The notes under the pieces were generated by a model. That model saw only the letters and a program-made list of their open reading frames with translations, was not told where the DNA came from and did not search any database. Source: Oscillospiraceae bacterium (lineage in GTDB: Bacteria > Bacillota > Clostridia > Oscillospirales > UBA929). From it: DNA of 58,965 bases. The first letter of the stretch is position 1; each line of letters begins with the position of its first letter. Shown piece after piece: positions 16,371 through 25,345 of the stretch. The stretch covers positions 1 through 58,965 of the forward strand of contig JAISCT010000015.1 in NCBI GenBank assembly GCA_031265355.1. The letters are read 5' to 3'. The position numbers and the translations under genes are program-made.

Positions 16371-17177
16371 TCAGAGGGAGAGCGGGGCTCCGAACAGTTC
16401 CGCCGGCCCGGGAGAGACAGGCACGCGCCGCGACAGCCAGAAAAGACCCGCCGCAAAGAGCAGTACGCTGATCCACTGGGAGGTGGACACCCCAAAAGCA
16501 AAGCCGCGGACGGCGTCGCCGCGGAAGAATTCCAGTGTGAACCGCAGCGGCGCGTAAAGCAGGAGATACAGCGCCAGTGTATGCCCCGGGACATGCGGCC
16601 GGCGTTCGTACCACAGCAGGACCAGACAGATCAACAGGTTGCCGGCGGCCTCGAAGAGCTGCACCGGCAGGCGCGCCACGCCGTTGGCCTCAAGCAGCGG
16701 CGAATGCCTAAAGACAGGCCCCCACGACACTTCTATGCCGTAACAGCAGCCGCCCAGAAAACAACCTACCCGGCCCAGCATGTGCCCGGCGGGAATGGCA
16801 GGCGCAAACAGATCGGCCGCCGTGGTAAAAGGGAGCCGGAACCGGCGGAGGTACCACAGGGCCGCCAAAAAGCCGCCGATGACGCCGCCGTAAAAGACCA
16901 ACCCGCCGCTCAGAGTAAGAAAAGACTCCCACGGGTGCGCGACTACAAGATCCCAGTGGCGCATCGCCCGGGGGATGTTCGTGAGCAGGAAGGTCAGCTT
17001 AGCCCCGGCGAGTGCGCCGACGATGCACAGGACAAAGAGATTCACGGCGTCCGCCCGCGGGAAGGCGAGGCGTCGGCAGCGCAGCAGCGCCAGAACGCCC
17101 GCCAATGCGCCGCCGAGGACCGCCATGAGCCCGTAGGACGAGATCTGGCGCCCGAACAAGGACAAAAACGGGTGCAT
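16371..17177 (-). CDS. Lgt-like prolipoprotein diacylglyceryl transferase family protein
   Basis: A 268-residue polytopic membrane protein with about seven hydrophobic helices. The pattern SYGLMAVLGG, SGGLVFYGGVIGG, GHMLGRVGCFLGGCCYG and a C-terminal RFTLEFFRGD motif is that of the LGT family, whose classic members transfer diacylglycerol onto the lipobox Cys. Two hallmark sites differ: the essential His of the HGGL motif is Tyr (FYGG), and the GNFxNGE part reads GCFLGGC. This is a known-looking clostridial variant, so whether it acts as Lgt is open. ATG 17177 has GGAGG nine bases upstream. Confidence 0.75.
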   Translation of the reverse strand: MHPFLSLFGRQISSYGLMAVLGGALAGVLALLRCRRLAFPRADAVNLFVLCIVGALAGAKLTFLLTNIPRAMRHWDLVVAHPWESFLTLSGGLVFYGGVIGGFLAALWYLRRFRLPFTTAADLFAPAIPAGHMLGRVGCFLGGCCYGIEVSWGPVFRHSPLLEANGVARLPVQLFEAAGNLLICLVLLWYERRPHVPGHTLALYLLLYAPLRFTLEFFRGDAVRGFAFGVSTSQWISVLLFAAGLFWLSRRVPVSPGPAELFGAPLSL

Positions 17178-17223
17178 GTGCGCACACCTCCGTCCCGCGG
17201 CCGCAGCGTGTTCGGCCGGGCCC

Positions 17224-17275
17224 AAATAAACAACACGGTTCCGCCCGGCGTATGACCCGGAACGGAACCGGTGTT
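17224..17275 (-). terminator. Probable terminator of the DUF4190 gene
   Basis: On the minus strand an imperfect stem (17263-17275 with 17232-17243, one bulged G) is followed by a T-rich TTGTTTATTT. It lies between the DUF4190 stop and the Lgt-like start. Confidence 0.55.
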
Positions 17276-17357
17276 TGCAAAAAGATCATCCGGATGTACT
17301 TGCCCGAAGCACGATCTGCCGCACCGAAAAGAAACGCCGTCGGAGCAGCGGTATCGA

Positions 17358-18158
17358 TCAATAATCCCAAAAATCAGGAAAACCACCCATGGAACTGCCG
17401 ATAGCGGTCAGGCAGAGCGTGCAGGTTACAAAGACGAGCACAGCAAGCCCCAACGCGATAATATTGCAGATGAGGCCGCCGGTGGCGACACCGCTCGACG
17501 CACCCACGGCAGCGTTCTTTTTCCGCGCGTTGATGGCCAAAATAAGACCGACGACGGACATGACAATGGCGATGATGTTGACCCAGCCAACCCACGCGAG
17601 CACCAATGAGATGATGCCAAGAACCAACGAGGCGACGCCCATGCCATGTCCCGGCGCCTGCTCTGACTGGGCGTCATAGAGCGGCGGATACGCTGACCCA
17701 GCGTCCTGCTGATACGGGGGCTGATAGGCTTGCCCCTGATAAGGCGGCTGACCTTGGTAAGGCGGTTGCTGATAAGGCGGCTGGCCCTGATAGGGTTGTT
17801 GCGCCTGATAGGGCGGCTGTTCCTGATGAGGTTGCTGCGCCTGATAGGGCGGCTGTTCCTGATAGGGTTGCTGCGCCTGATAGGACGGCTGCTCTTGATA
17901 GGGTTGCTGCGCCTGATAGGGCGGCTGTTCCTGATAGGGTTGCTGCGCCTGATAGGGCGGCTGCTCTTGATAGGGTTGCTGCGCCTGATAGGGCGGCTGC
18001 TCTTGATAGGGCGGCTGCGCCTGATAAGGCGGCTGTTCTTGATAGGGCGGCTGCCCTTGGTGGGGGGGTTGTGTCTGGTAAGACGGCCCCGGCTGAGGCG
18101 GCTGCTCGGGGTTGCCGTAGGGGTTATTCTGCTTGTTTGGGTCGTTCGAATAATCCAC
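17358..18158 (-). CDS. DUF4190 membrane protein with Pro-Tyr-Gln repeat N-terminus
   Basis: A 266-residue protein. Residues ~15-150 are a low-complexity Pro/Gln/Tyr region with seven 12-residue units of the type QEQPPYQAQQPY. The C-terminal ~90 residues are the DUF4190 module: two hydrophobic helices (ASLVLGIISLVLAWVGWVN, then GGLICNIIALGLAVLVFV) with a short RKKN link. The repeat part presumably lies in the cytoplasm or outside as a flexible tether; the function is unknown. GTG 18158 has AGGAGGGG upstream and a strong promoter at 18300-18329. Confidence 0.8.
   Translation of the reverse strand: MDYSNDPNKQNNPYGNPEQPPQPGPSYQTQPPHQGQPPYQEQPPYQAQPPYQEQPPYQAQQPYQEQPPYQAQQPYQEQPPYQAQQPYQEQPSYQAQQPYQEQPPYQAQQPHQEQPPYQAQQPYQGQPPYQQPPYQGQPPYQGQAYQPPYQQDAGSAYPPLYDAQSEQAPGHGMGVASLVLGIISLVLAWVGWVNIIAIVMSVVGLILAINARKKNAAVGASSGVATGGLICNIIALGLAVLVFVTCTLCLTAIGSSMGGFPDFWDY
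17790..18041 (-). repeat. Seven tandem 36-bp repeats (PPYQ repeats)
   Basis: In-frame tandem units coding QEQPPYQAQ(Q/P)P(Y/H). DNA copies are nearly identical, so copy number is likely to vary between strains. Confidence 0.8.
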
Positions 18159-18299
18159 TGTCTCCCCTCCTGTCGAGTTGAGTGATTGGGTACCTTGAAA
18201 AACTTTGAGCCCGGCGCTTCATTTGGCAGAAGTTTGCTAAAGGCGCCCGATTATGAATCCGCACCGTGCCCTTTTTGTTTAGGCACCTATTTCGTGGTT

Positions 18300-18329
18300 A
18301 TCATATCACGCCTAAAGGCGCTTTGTCAA
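18300..18329 (-). promoter_or_regulatory. Promoter of the DUF4190 gene with a palindrome in the spacer
   Basis: On the minus strand TTGACA (18329-18324), 18 bp, TATGAT (18305-18300). The spacer contains the perfect 12-bp palindrome CGCCTTTAGGCG, a possible operator. The -35 end overlaps the 3' end of the neighbouring M42 gene. Confidence 0.7.
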
Positions 18330-19364
18330 ACCATTTCCGCTATTTTCCTCGCTTTTTAGGGAAGAAAATGCAGTCGGCAGAGCGGCGATCAGGGCGGCGC
18401 ACGATGCAAGGTCGCGCAGGTCGGCCATTTCGGCCGCCGTGTGCGCGTAGCGGACCGGGATATCGACAGCCCCCGCTGGCACGCCGGCTCGGGAGGCGAG
18501 GACGGCGCCGGCGTCGGAACCGCCCTGCGTCGGCACGGCCCGTTGGAGGGGAATCCGGTGTGTCCGGGCCGTGTCCTCCAGAAGGCGCACCAGATGGGCG
18601 GGTGTGATCAACGTGTCGTCCATCACCCGGAGGGAAGCGCCGCCGCCCAGCGTCACGTCGTTTTTGCAGGTGCTCTCCGGCGTGTCGCCGGCCTCGGAGA
18701 CGCCGACAGAGACGGCCCACGCCGGCGCGAGCGCATAGGCCGCTGTGCGAGCCCCGCGCGCACCGAGCGCCCCCTGAACCGTAAACACAAAGGAGAGGTC
18801 GCACGCCGGCCGCCGCTTCTGCGCCAACACGTGCAGCAGCACCGCACAGCCGGCGCGGCCGCTCAGGCCGGGCGAGATGATCCGACTGTCTGTCACAAAG
18901 CGCTCCGCCGCATACGCGGCGCGGTCCCCGACCTGCACCGAGTCGGTGCGGCCGGCTATGCCGAAATCGAGATAGCAATGTTCCCAAGAAACGTCCTTCG
19001 GCGCAATCTTTCCCTCGTGAGCCAGGACGCCGCACACGCCGTCCTCCAGCACAAACACGCGGCCCAGTGCGTGGAACAGAGGCAGCGCGCCCACGGGGGC
19101 CACGCGCGCAAACCCCGCCGCGTCGACATGTGTGACGAGCAGGCCGACGGTGTCCATGCGGGCGGACAACATGAGGTGCGGGCCCGGACCGCGCCGGCGG
19201 GCGATCACATTGCCGAGCGCGTCCGTGCGGATTTCATCCGCATGGGCGGCCGCCAGCGCCGAGATCGCCCGGGCGACTTCGCCTTCGCCGCCCGACACCC
19301 CGACAATGCCCGCCAGCGCCTGCAAGGTTTTTGTGATCTCCGGTATCCCCGCTGTCTCTGCCAT
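18312..19364 (-). CDS. M42-family peptidase homologue lacking metal ligands (pseudoenzyme)
   Basis: A 350-residue protein of the M42 glutamyl/tetrahedral aminopeptidase family by overall pattern and length. Compared with the two paralogues beside it, the metal-ligand His of AHMDEVG is Arg (SARMDTVG), the bridging Asp of ALDDRAG is lost (GLSGRAG), the catalytic and metal Glu pair of VQEEVG is Gly-Ala (VQGALG), and the next acidic ligand is replaced (SVGVSEAG). Only the last His (RYAHTAAE) remains. It should therefore be inactive as a peptidase and may act as a structural partner in mixed oligomers. ATG 19364 has GGAGG eight bases upstream. Confidence 0.8.
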   Translation of the reverse strand: MAETAGIPEITKTLQALAGIVGVSGGEGEVARAISALAAAHADEIRTDALGNVIARRRGPGPHLMLSARMDTVGLLVTHVDAAGFARVAPVGALPLFHALGRVFVLEDGVCGVLAHEGKIAPKDVSWEHCYLDFGIAGRTDSVQVGDRAAYAAERFVTDSRIISPGLSGRAGCAVLLHVLAQKRRPACDLSFVFTVQGALGARGARTAAYALAPAWAVSVGVSEAGDTPESTCKNDVTLGGGASLRVMDDTLITPAHLVRLLEDTARTHRIPLQRAVPTQGGSDAGAVLASRAGVPAGAVDIPVRYAHTAAEMADLRDLASCAALIAALPTAFSSLKSEENSGNGLTKRL

Positions 19365-19441
19365 AACATCCGCCTCCAGTTTGATCGAATCAAAATGGTA
19401 ATATTTAGATATCTTATTCCGGTATTTGATGAGTGGCCGTG

Positions 19442-20470
19442 TCATGACGACGCCGGCAGCTGTGCAATGAATGTGCACAAAAGGGTGTAGAGATGTGTGA
19501 GATCGGCGGTGTCCGCCAGGGAGTGGGCACTGTGCAGGTAGCGCACTGGCAGGGCCAGCGCGGCGGTTGGCACGCCGCACCGGCTGAGGTGAAGCGCGCC
19601 CGCGTCCGTACCGCCGGCCAGAAATTCCTTATATTGCCACAGAACGCCGGCAGTCTCAGCCGCCGCAATCAGCCGCCGTACCAAGGCCGCATCGTATACC
19701 GCACCCCGGTCCATGACGGGGATGACCGCACCGCCGCCCAGGCGGCAGACCTGCTTGTGCGGCGGCAGGTCCGGCTGTTCGGCCGCCGTGGTGCTCTCCA
19801 CCACCACGGCGAGATCAGGGGCAAGAGCCTGGCCCGCCGCGTGCGCGCCTCGGGCGCCGACCTCTTCCTGGACCGTAAAGACCGTCCAGGTGTCGAGCGC
19901 CGGGCGCGTCTCGGTCAGAAGCCGGATCAGGCAGGCGCAGCCAGCCCGGTCATCCAGCGCCTTGGCCCGGATCCACCCATCCCCGAAGTCCGCTGGCGGG
20001 CTGTGGAAGGCGCACACGTCGCCCGGCGCGGCCATCGTCTCGGCCTCCGCCCGGTCGCGCGCGCCAAGATCGATGTAGAGATCCTCGACTTTTGGGGGTT
20101 TTTCCTCCCCCTCGCGGTCGCGCAAGTGGTAGGCCTTGAGACCGATCACCCCCGGGTGTTTGTCCGGCCCGACCGAGACGCGGCGCCCCGGGAGGACGCG
20201 CCGGTCGAACCCGCCGATACAGCCGAAGCGCAGGTACCCCTCGTCGGTGATCTGCTTGACAAGAAAACCTACCTCGTCCATATGGGCGCAGAGCATGAGT
20301 GTCCGGCCGTCCGGCCGTACGCCGCGCCGAAAAACCATCAGGTTGCCGAGCGCGTCCTCGCGGATCTCATCGGCGTGGGGAGCGACCCGCCGGCGGATTG
20401 CGTCGCGTACCTCGTCTTCCCAGCCGGAAACGCCGTCCAGCGCGCAGAGTGCCTTGACCAATGCAATCAT
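19442..20470 (-). CDS. M42-family aminopeptidase
   Basis: A 342-residue metallopeptidase with the active-site set intact: AHMDEVGF, ALDDRAGC, VQEEVGARGA, VVESTTA and PVRYLHS. M42 enzymes form dodecameric tetrahedra in the cytoplasm and trim N-terminal residues from peptides left by other proteases. ATG 20470 has AGGTG upstream. Middle gene of three tandem M42 genes, about 77 bp from the next. Confidence 0.9.
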   Translation of the reverse strand: MIALVKALCALDGVSGWEDEVRDAIRRRVAPHADEIREDALGNLMVFRRGVRPDGRTLMLCAHMDEVGFLVKQITDEGYLRFGCIGGFDRRVLPGRRVSVGPDKHPGVIGLKAYHLRDREGEEKPPKVEDLYIDLGARDRAEAETMAAPGDVCAFHSPPADFGDGWIRAKALDDRAGCACLIRLLTETRPALDTWTVFTVQEEVGARGAHAAGQALAPDLAVVVESTTAAEQPDLPPHKQVCRLGGGAVIPVMDRGAVYDAALVRRLIAAAETAGVLWQYKEFLAGGTDAGALHLSRCGVPTAALALPVRYLHSAHSLADTADLTHLYTLLCTFIAQLPASS

Positions 20471-20520
20471 GTTTTCACCTCGCGCCTGCCCGGCGTTTTG
20501 TGGAAAAATGGACGTTTCAA

Positions 20521-21585
20521 TCAACCTTGCCTCTGCCGGCGGCTCTGTGCCGGCAGGCAATCCTCCAGTTCGGGGGATGAGAGGAGAGCGCAAAGGAGGC
20601 GCGCGGTGTTCTCCAGATCGTCCAGGCGGAGCGTCTCGACGGGGGTGTGCATGTACTTGAGCGGCACCGACAGCACGGCCGTCGCGGCGCCCGCGCCGGC
20701 GATCTGCAGTACCCACCCGTTCGTACCGCTGGAACCCTCCATCGCCTCGATTTGAAAGGGAATCTCCCGCGCCCGCGCCTGCGCGGTCAGCGCTGCCGCC
20801 AGGCGGCGGTCGCAGTTGGGACCCACGCCGATGCACGGCCCGCCGCCGGGCGCGAATGTGCGCGTGCGCGGGGCGTCCGGCGTGTGCGCGTGGGTTACAT
20901 CCACCGCGATGCAGGCGTCCGGCCGCAGGCCGAAGGCCGCCGCGCGCGCGCCCTGAAACCCCGCCTCCTCCTGCACGCTGCCGCACACCGCGAGGTCCAC
21001 GGCGCACGGGGCGTCCCCCAAAAGGGCCAACGCGCGCAGCAACACGGCAAATCCGGCCCTGTCGTCCAGCGCGCGGCCGGTGTATTGCCCGCCGCCGAGC
21101 GGAAAACAGTCCGCGTCGAAGACGCCGAACGTGCCCGCCGGAAACCGGCGCGCCGCTTCGGCCTCCGCGAAGCCGGTATCGATAAACAGGTCCTGCACCG
21201 GTGTCATGCGCACGTCGCCCGTCCCCTGCAGGTGAGGAGGCAGGCAGGTGACGAGCCCGGAGCCGGGCGGGCTACCCAACAGGCGTACGACTTGGTTCGG
21301 CAGGATGCGCGGGTCGATGCCGCCCACCGTGCGAAAGCGCAAAAAGCCCTGCGCGCGGCCTGTGACGACAAAACCGACCTCGTCCAGATGGGCGTCCAAC
21401 AAAAGCAGAGGCGCCCCCGGCCGGCCGCAACGCTTCTGACCGATCAGGCTGCCAAGCCGATCGATTTCCACGCTGTTTACCAGTGGGGCCAGCAGTGCCG
21501 CGGCGCCGCGTACGACCGGGCTTTCCCGGCCGGCCGGCCCCGGCCAAGCGGTAAGCTCTGAGAGTGTCGTCAGCAGATCCGTCAT
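20521..21585 (-). CDS. M42-family aminopeptidase
   Basis: A 354-residue paralogue with intact ligands: DAHLDEVGF, ALDDRAGF, VQEEAGFQGA, AVDVTHA and KYMHTPVE. Its ATG overlaps the murD stop by 4 bp, so it is translationally coupled to murD. Diverged from the middle paralogue, suggesting different residue preference. Confidence 0.9.
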   Translation of the reverse strand: MTDLLTTLSELTAWPGPAGRESPVVRGAAALLAPLVNSVEIDRLGSLIGQKRCGRPGAPLLLLDAHLDEVGFVVTGRAQGFLRFRTVGGIDPRILPNQVVRLLGSPPGSGLVTCLPPHLQGTGDVRMTPVQDLFIDTGFAEAEAARRFPAGTFGVFDADCFPLGGGQYTGRALDDRAGFAVLLRALALLGDAPCAVDLAVCGSVQEEAGFQGARAAAFGLRPDACIAVDVTHAHTPDAPRTRTFAPGGGPCIGVGPNCDRRLAAALTAQARAREIPFQIEAMEGSSGTNGWVLQIAGAGAATAVLSVPLKYMHTPVETLRLDDLENTARLLCALLSSPELEDCLPAQSRRQRQG

Positions 21586-22991
21586 ACGAGCGCCTCCGTT
21601 CCCGACCGGCGGGCCATCGCTCGGGCGAGCACCAGCTCTTTGAATCGATTCCCGCGCGCCTCGAAGTTGGGGAACTGGTCAAACGAGGCGCAGGCTGGTG
21701 AGAGCAGGATGATGTCGCCGGGCTCCGCCTGCGCAAAGGCCATCTCCACCGCCCGCGCGAGTTCCCCGGCGTCGGCGATGGGCGGTGCGCCGGGCACACC
21801 CGCCACGGCGGCGCGAATCGTCCCCGCCGTGGCGCCGATGAGGATAAGCGACTTTACATGCGCCGCCGCCGCCGGTCCCACGTCGTCAAACGGGATGTGC
21901 TTGTCGTACCCGCCTGCGATGAGAATCACCTTTTGTGTGAACGCGCGCAGCCCGGCTAGCGTTCGGGTGGGGCTGGAGGCGATGGAGTCGTTGTAGCAGC
22001 GCACGCCGCCGACCTCCGCGACGAGTTCGATCCGATGCGGTACGCCGGCGAAATCCCGGGCGATCCGCGCCATGACCTCCGGGCGCACACGTCCGTACAG
22101 CGCGGCGCAGGCCGCCAGATAATTTTCCACATTGTGCGTCCCGGGCAGGCGGATTTCCCGTGCGGCAAACAGGCGTTCGCACCGGCCGTCCTCTCGGACG
22201 ACGAGCGTGCCGTCCTGAAGCGACACACCCTCCGGCAGCGGCGCGGTTCGAGAGAAGAGGCGCGCCCGGCCCGGGGCCGCCTGGGCCATGGTCCGCGTAT
22301 GCGCACAATCGGCGTTTAAGACGACCAGCCCGCTTTTGTCCTGGTGGCGGAAGATGTTCTCCTTGGCCTGCATATATTCCTCCATCGAGAGATGGACGTC
22401 GAGATGGTTCGGCGTCACATTGGTGATCACCGCTGTGGCGGGACTCGTAGATAGGGTCATCAGTTGAAAGGACGACAATTCCAGCACCGCCGTGTCGCCC
22501 GGGGTCATGCGGCCGGTGTCGGCGAGCAGCGGCCGGCCGATGTTGCCGCCCAAGTGGACGGTCATACCCTCGGCGCGAAGCATCTCCGCGATCAGCGAGG
22601 TAGTCGTCGTCTTTCCGTCGCTGCCGGTCACGCCGATGACGGGGCAGGGGCAGACGGACAGAAAGTCCTCGATCTCCGAGGTGACGACGGCGCCGTTTTC
22701 GCGGGCGCGTACGAGGGCCGGCAGGTCGGGGCGCATCCCCGGCGTGCGATAGATGCGCTGCTGTGTGAGATGCGCCAGGTAGTCGGGTCCGCAGCGCAGC
22801 TCGACGCCCAGCGCCGCGAGTTCGTCCGCAACAGGTCCGAGTGCCGCACGCGTCTTTCGGTCGCAGGCGGTCACGTGCGCGCCGGCGTCCGCCAGCAGGC
22901 GGATGAGCGGCGTGTTGCTGACGCCGATGCCGAGCACGGCCACCGAAACGCCCCGGAACGCGCGGAGGTATGCGTCAAACGAAGGAGTCAT
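21582..22991 (-). CDS. murD: UDP-N-acetylmuramoyl-L-alanine:D-glutamate ligase
   Basis: A cytoplasmic peptidoglycan precursor enzyme adding D-Glu to UDP-MurNAc-L-Ala with ATP. 469 residues. Shown by the N-terminal Rossmann GIGVSNTPLIRLL, the Mur ligase P-loop VTGSDGKTTTTSLIAEML (about residues 115-132), NVTPNHLDVHLSMEEY, and C-terminal YNDSIASSPTRTLAGL with ILIAGGYDKHIPF. ATG 22991 has AGGTGAAG just before it. It stands at the head of the murD-M42 minus-strand unit, away from the usual mur/fts cluster. Confidence 0.95.
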   Translation of the reverse strand: MTPSFDAYLRAFRGVSVAVLGIGVSNTPLIRLLADAGAHVTACDRKTRAALGPVADELAALGVELRCGPDYLAHLTQQRIYRTPGMRPDLPALVRARENGAVVTSEIEDFLSVCPCPVIGVTGSDGKTTTTSLIAEMLRAEGMTVHLGGNIGRPLLADTGRMTPGDTAVLELSSFQLMTLSTSPATAVITNVTPNHLDVHLSMEEYMQAKENIFRHQDKSGLVVLNADCAHTRTMAQAAPGRARLFSRTAPLPEGVSLQDGTLVVREDGRCERLFAAREIRLPGTHNVENYLAACAALYGRVRPEVMARIARDFAGVPHRIELVAEVGGVRCYNDSIASSPTRTLAGLRAFTQKVILIAGGYDKHIPFDDVGPAAAAHVKSLILIGATAGTIRAAVAGVPGAPPIADAGELARAVEMAFAQAEPGDIILLSPACASFDQFPNFEARGNRFKELVLARAMARRSGTEALV

Positions 22992-23044
22992 GCTTCACCT
23001 CAACCGGTCTCAAAAGGTCCGGAGCGGGTGCCCCGGTTTCTTCT

Positions 23045-23073
23045 ATTATACGCAAGGCGTCGGAGAAATTCAA
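23045..23073 (-). promoter_or_regulatory. Promoter of murD
   Basis: On the minus strand TTGAAT (23073-23068), 17 bp, TATAAT (23050-23045), about 50 bp before the murD ATG. Confidence 0.8.
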
Positions 23074-23126
23074 TGTTCTGTTTGGCGTGCCCCCAAAAGG
23101 CCGCGCCCAAAAAACGCGGCCCTCTC

Positions 23127-23155
23127 TTGCTCTTTGCCCGATTGCTTGGTATAAT
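23127..23155 (+). promoter_or_regulatory. Promoter of recJ
   Basis: TTGCTC (23127-23132), 17 bp, then TATAAT (23150-23155) with TGG before it as an extended -10. A GC-rich hairpin (23099-23105 with 23115-23121) lies upstream. Divergent from the murD promoter. Confidence 0.75.
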
Positions 23156-23192
23156 AAACAAATTACAGATGGGGAAGAGGAAACAGATATCC

Positions 23193-25241
23193 ATGAAATA
23201 TCAGGCGTGGACCGGCCGGCCGGCGGACGATCGGTCGGTGGAGAGATTGGAGGCGGCGGGGTACGGACCGCTGCTGGCGCGCGTGCTCTGCGCGCGGGGC
23301 TGTGCGGCGCCCACGGAGGCCGACGCATTTTTGTCAACGGACCTCGCCGCGCTGCCAGATCCCTTTTTACTGCGCGATATGGACCGTGCCGTGGCGCGTA
23401 TCCGGCAGGGGCTTGCGGCGGAGGAGTGCATGGCGGTGTACGGCGACTACGATGTAGACGGCATCACCGCGACCGCGCTGTTCACGCATGCGCTACGCGC
23501 GCGGGGGGCTCGCGTAATCTGGTATGTCCCCGACCGGCTTGAGGAGGGGTACGGACTGAATGTCCCCGGGCTCGCACAGCTGCGCGAACAGGGCGTGAGT
23601 CTGGTCGTCACGGTGGACACCGGCGTGACGGCCGTCGCCGAGGCCGAGGCCGCCCGGGCGCTTGGCCTCGATCTCGTAATCACGGATCATCACCAGTGCC
23701 GGGAGATGCTCCCAGACGTCTGCGCCGTCGTCAACCCCTGCCGACCGGACTGCGGCTACCCGTCCGCTTTGGCGGGCGTCGGCGTCGCCTTCAAGCTCCT
23801 TTGTGCGCTGGAGGCGCCCGTGGCCGCGGCGGAGGTGCTGGCGCGCTACGGCGACCTCGTGGCACTCGGCACGGTGGCTGACATCATGCCGTTGACGGGC
23901 GAGAACCGCGCGCTCGTGGCCAGGGGGCTCTCTCTACTAGAAAGCAGCCCCCGTTTGGGGATCCGATATCTGTTGCAGGAGGCAGGTCTCACGGCGGGGC
24001 GGCTCACGGCCGACTCGATCGGCTACGGTCTCGGGCCTCGGCTCAACGCGGCCGGGCGCATGGGCCGGGCGCAGACGGCCGTCGAATTGCTGCTCACGGA
24101 CGAGCCGGCCGAGGCCGCGCGTCTGGCCGGCGAGCTCTGCGATTTAAACCGCCACCGCCGGCAGGTGGAAAACGCGATCTTCAAGGACGCGCTGGCCCTG
24201 CTGGCGGATGAAGCGCTCCCGCCGGCCATTGTGCTGGCCGGCCGCGGCTGGCACGCAGGCGTGATTGGCATTGTGGCCGCTCGGCTGGCCGATCATTTCG
24301 AGCGGCCCGTCTTTCTCATCTGTCTGGAGGACGAGAGTGGCCGCGGGTCGGCGCGCAGCGCCGGCGGTCTGAATCTGGTGGATGCGCTGACACAGGCGTC
24401 CGATCTGTTGGATCATTACGGCGGACACGAAAAGGCCGCCGGGTTTGCTCTTCCCGCGGCACATGTCGACGCGCTCCGTGAGCGGCTCTGCGGCGTCGCC
24501 GGCGCGCTTACGCCGGCTGAGGCGCGGCCGCTGATCGTGGATGCGTTTGTGACGCCCCGCCAGCTCACGATGGCTCATGTGGACGAACTCCGTCGGCTGG
24601 AACCGCATGGGACGGGGTGCCCCACACCTGTATTCTGCCTGGAGGGTATGTGTTTAGGAGAAGTGCGGCCCGTCGGCGGCGGCCGGCATCTGCGCCTCTC
24701 GGTTTCGGGCGGCGGCGTCTCGCTGGACGTCATCTGCTTCGGTACGGACGCCGCGGCGCTGGGGTATGTTGAGGGTGACATGGTGGATCTCTCCTTTCAT
24801 GCAGAGATCAATACCTTCCGAAACCGCTCCCAGGTGCAGCTCAGGTTCTGCGACATGCGCCTTGCCATGCCGGAGCGCGCGCAGGAGGAGCGGGAGCGGG
24901 CGCTGTATGCCCGGTTTGAGGCGGGCGGTGCGCTCACGGGGGAGGAGGCCGCGCTGCTGCGGCCCTCGCGCGAGGAACTGGCCACCGTGTGGCGCTACCT
25001 CAAACGGATGACGGCCGTCTCGCCGCTCACTGAGCAGCGCGCGGTGCTGGCGCGGAAGATCATGCGGGCCGCGGGTCTGCCCGGGAGCTTCGGCCGAGTG
25101 GCGGTGGCGCTGGACGTATTTTCGGAGCTGTCGTTGATCCGGCGCTGGGAGGCGGGGGTTGAGATCACGATCGAGATCGCCGCTGTCCAAGAGAAGGTCG
25201 ATCTTGCCGCCTCCCGGATTCTCGCGTCGCTGGCCCCGTGA
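23193..25241 (+). CDS. recJ: Single-stranded-DNA-specific exonuclease RecJ
   Basis: A 682-residue 5'-3' exonuclease acting in recombination, mismatch and base-excision repair. DHH motifs: VYGDYDVDGITATALF (about residues 84-99), VTVDTG and ITDHHQC; then the DHHA1 domain with GRGWHAGVIGIVAARL and RSAGGLNLVDAL, followed by an OB-fold and C-terminal extension. The open frame reaches back to 22464, but that part overlaps murD and the promoter; ATG 23193 is about 38 bp after the -10. An alternative ATG at 23169 would add 8 residues. Confidence 0.93.
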   Translation: MKYQAWTGRPADDRSVERLEAAGYGPLLARVLCARGCAAPTEADAFLSTDLAALPDPFLLRDMDRAVARIRQGLAAEECMAVYGDYDVDGITATALFTHALRARGARVIWYVPDRLEEGYGLNVPGLAQLREQGVSLVVTVDTGVTAVAEAEAARALGLDLVITDHHQCREMLPDVCAVVNPCRPDCGYPSALAGVGVAFKLLCALEAPVAAAEVLARYGDLVALGTVADIMPLTGENRALVARGLSLLESSPRLGIRYLLQEAGLTAGRLTADSIGYGLGPRLNAAGRMGRAQTAVELLLTDEPAEAARLAGELCDLNRHRRQVENAIFKDALALLADEALPPAIVLAGRGWHAGVIGIVAARLADHFERPVFLICLEDESGRGSARSAGGLNLVDALTQASDLLDHYGGHEKAAGFALPAAHVDALRERLCGVAGALTPAEARPLIVDAFVTPRQLTMAHVDELRRLEPHGTGCPTPVFCLEGMCLGEVRPVGGGRHLRLSVSGGGVSLDVICFGTDAAALGYVEGDMVDLSFHAEINTFRNRSQVQLRFCDMRLAMPERAQEERERALYARFEAGGALTGEEAALLRPSREELATVWRYLKRMTAVSPLTEQRAVLARKIMRAAGLPGSFGRVAVALDVFSELSLIRRWEAGVEITIEIAAVQEKVDLAASRILASLAP

Positions 25242-25345
25242 CGGCGGCCCCGGCCATGGAGGCGCCGTGGCCGCGCCGTGGTCCATGGCACAGGCGTTTG
25301 GGTGTATGATGATTGTGTGAGATCGGGCGAGAGGAGGGGAGCCGG

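Noticed and set aside
17730..18185. 151-residue plus-strand Leu/Ile/Arg repeat protein
   Set aside because: It is the antisense reading of the PPYQ repeat region; low complexity comes from the repeats.
22464..23192. 243-codon upstream extension of the recJ frame
   Set aside because: It is antisense to murD and crosses the recJ and murD promoters; no ribosome-binding site supports it.
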